Shown: in pieces, positions 15,717 to 16,056 of the stretch
How the letters are laid out: every line of letters begins with the position of its first letter
Position numbering within the stretch: position 1 is the first letter of the stretch
NCBI GenBank assembly: GCA_029939445.1
Contig: JAOZSY010000032.1
Location: 1-16,056 of the forward strand
DNA from: Bacteroidales bacterium
Lineage (GTDB): Bacteria > Bacteroidota > Bacteroidia > Bacteroidales > UBA1556
Direction: 5' to 3'
DNA: 16,056 nt
Notes under the pieces: generated by a model
The model's database searches: none
Seen by the model: only the letters and a program-made list of their open reading frames with translations
Told to the model about the DNA's origin: nothing
Translations under genes and position numbers: made by a program

Positions 15717-15953
15717 TATTAAAATTCTCAATATAAACTCTAGATTTCATTTTTTTAATCTGAACCTCTTTTTTTATAGAATCCGTTTTATTATTAAATT
15801 CTTCATGATAAACAATAATCCAAGGTCTTCCACTTTTAGTAGATTTTGTAGCTCCCTGATTATGTCTGATAAGTCTTTGTGCATATCCCCTGTGGAGCCG
15901 ATGTAATATCGATTACGTGATTTACTGAATCATATGTAAGTGTAGTATTTCAT
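15712..15953 (-). pseudogene. Decayed GIY-YIG endonuclease gene
   Basis: On the minus strand an 80-codon frame can be restored that reads as a small single-domain GIY-YIG nuclease. MKYYTYI is the GIY-side strand, RYYIGSTGD carries the YIG motif, RLIRHNQGATKSTKSGRPW holds the conserved Arg and the family's basic patch, VYHEEF the acidic segment, and IKKMKSRVYIEN the typical C-terminal helix. Two lesions break it: codon 8 is TGA (15930-15932) where Leu is expected, and one base is missing from an A run at about 15874-15878, after which the frame continues correctly. The stop codon (15712-15714) lies inside the tRNA-Phe-like acceptor strand. The start is 17 bases past the tRNA-Met terminator, leaving no room for a promoter. 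A programmed frameshift is conceivable but does not explain the early stop. Confidence 0.82.
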
Positions 15954-15970
15954 TTGACTGTTGCTAAAAT

Positions 15971-16001
15971 GAAAAAAAGCTACTCCGTTTGGAGTAGCTT
16001 T
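15971..16001 (-). terminator. Terminator of tRNA-Met
   Basis: An 11-bp perfect stem (AAAGCTACTCC, loop GTTT) followed on the minus strand by a run of seven T residues. It begins one base past the tRNA-Met discriminator position. Confidence 0.82.
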
Positions 16002-16002
16002 G

Positions 16003-16056
16003 TACCGAGAGGCAGGATTGAACTGCCGACCTCATGATTATGAATCATGCGCTCTA
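16003..16056 (-). tRNA. tRNA-Met (CAU), 5' part beyond the window
   Basis: Only the 3' two-thirds is inside the window. On the minus strand the anticodon arm is CATGA-TTCATAA-TCATG (anticodon CAU), the variable loop is AGGTC, the T-arm is GGCAG-TTCAATC-CTGCC with a perfect five-pair stem, and the 3' acceptor strand is TCTCGGT with discriminator A. CCA is not encoded. The anticodon stem lacks the three G-C pairs of an initiator tRNA, so this is an elongator tRNA-Met or, less likely, the lysidine-modified tRNA-Ile; the missing 5' end would help decide. A hairpin terminator follows directly. Confidence 0.88.

Noticed and set aside
15548..15736. A 62-codon plus-strand open frame across the terminators and the tRNA-like region
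   Set aside because: It runs antisense through two hairpins and the tRNA-like sequence, has no family resemblance, and exists only because these RNA features lack stops in that frame.
1..16056. CRISPR array, insertion sequence with transposase, phage genes or defence island
   Set aside because: No spaced direct repeats, transposase, integrase or known defence genes are seen; the only mobile-type trace is the GIY-YIG remnant.

Overview
The window looks like chromosomal DNA from a member of the Bacteroidota. It is A+T-rich. Several genes are preceded by TAnnTTTG-type -7 elements. It carries a secreted protein with a type IX secretion (T9SS) C-terminal sorting domain. Several families are Bacteroidota-typical: a DUF2851 protein, a short NfeD next to FloA, and the secreted protein usually named 'asparagine synthetase B' in this phylum. 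No phage, plasmid or large mobile island is visible; most of it is housekeeping sequence.

Layout. 8-1273 (+) DUF2851 protein, convergent with 1280-2305 (-), a two-TM potassium channel with an RCK/TrkA domain. 2405-3881 (+) is an nfeD-floA membrane microdomain pair, closed by a strong bidirectional terminator shared with the convergent crp/fnr-type regulator (3960-4652, -). recR (4873-5484, -) and a surface lipoprotein (5617-6642, -) follow. 6833-8556 (+) is a family 2 glycosyltransferase overlapping an ECF sigma factor. prfC (8738-10318, +) and dnaB (10502-12055, +) come next. 23 bases after dnaB lies a secreted protein of unknown function that looks like a class I glutamine-amidotransferase-like fold (12079-13356, +). 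The last large gene is a 678-residue T9SS cargo protein with an Omp28/thioredoxin-like domain (13461-15497, +).

The most unusual part is the last 500 bases, read on the minus strand. It holds a tRNA-Met(CAU) cut by the window edge with its own terminator, then the decayed remains of a small GIY-YIG endonuclease gene (one nonsense codon, one frameshift). The nuclease stop codon lies inside the acceptor strand of a tRNA-Phe(GAA)-like sequence. That tRNA is itself broken: its first three acceptor bases no longer match, and a perfect 16-bp palindrome interrupts its T-arm. A terminator follows it. The two tRNAs share almost the same T-arm and 3' acceptor sequence. I read this as the remnant of a small nuclease/tRNA-tail element sitting just downstream of a tRNA gene.

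Most other genes form short independent units. nfeD-floA is a functional pair, the glycosyltransferase and sigma factor are translationally overlapped, and dnaB may be co-transcribed with the amidotransferase-like gene. All functional assignments come from recognising protein families by eye; no database search was run.
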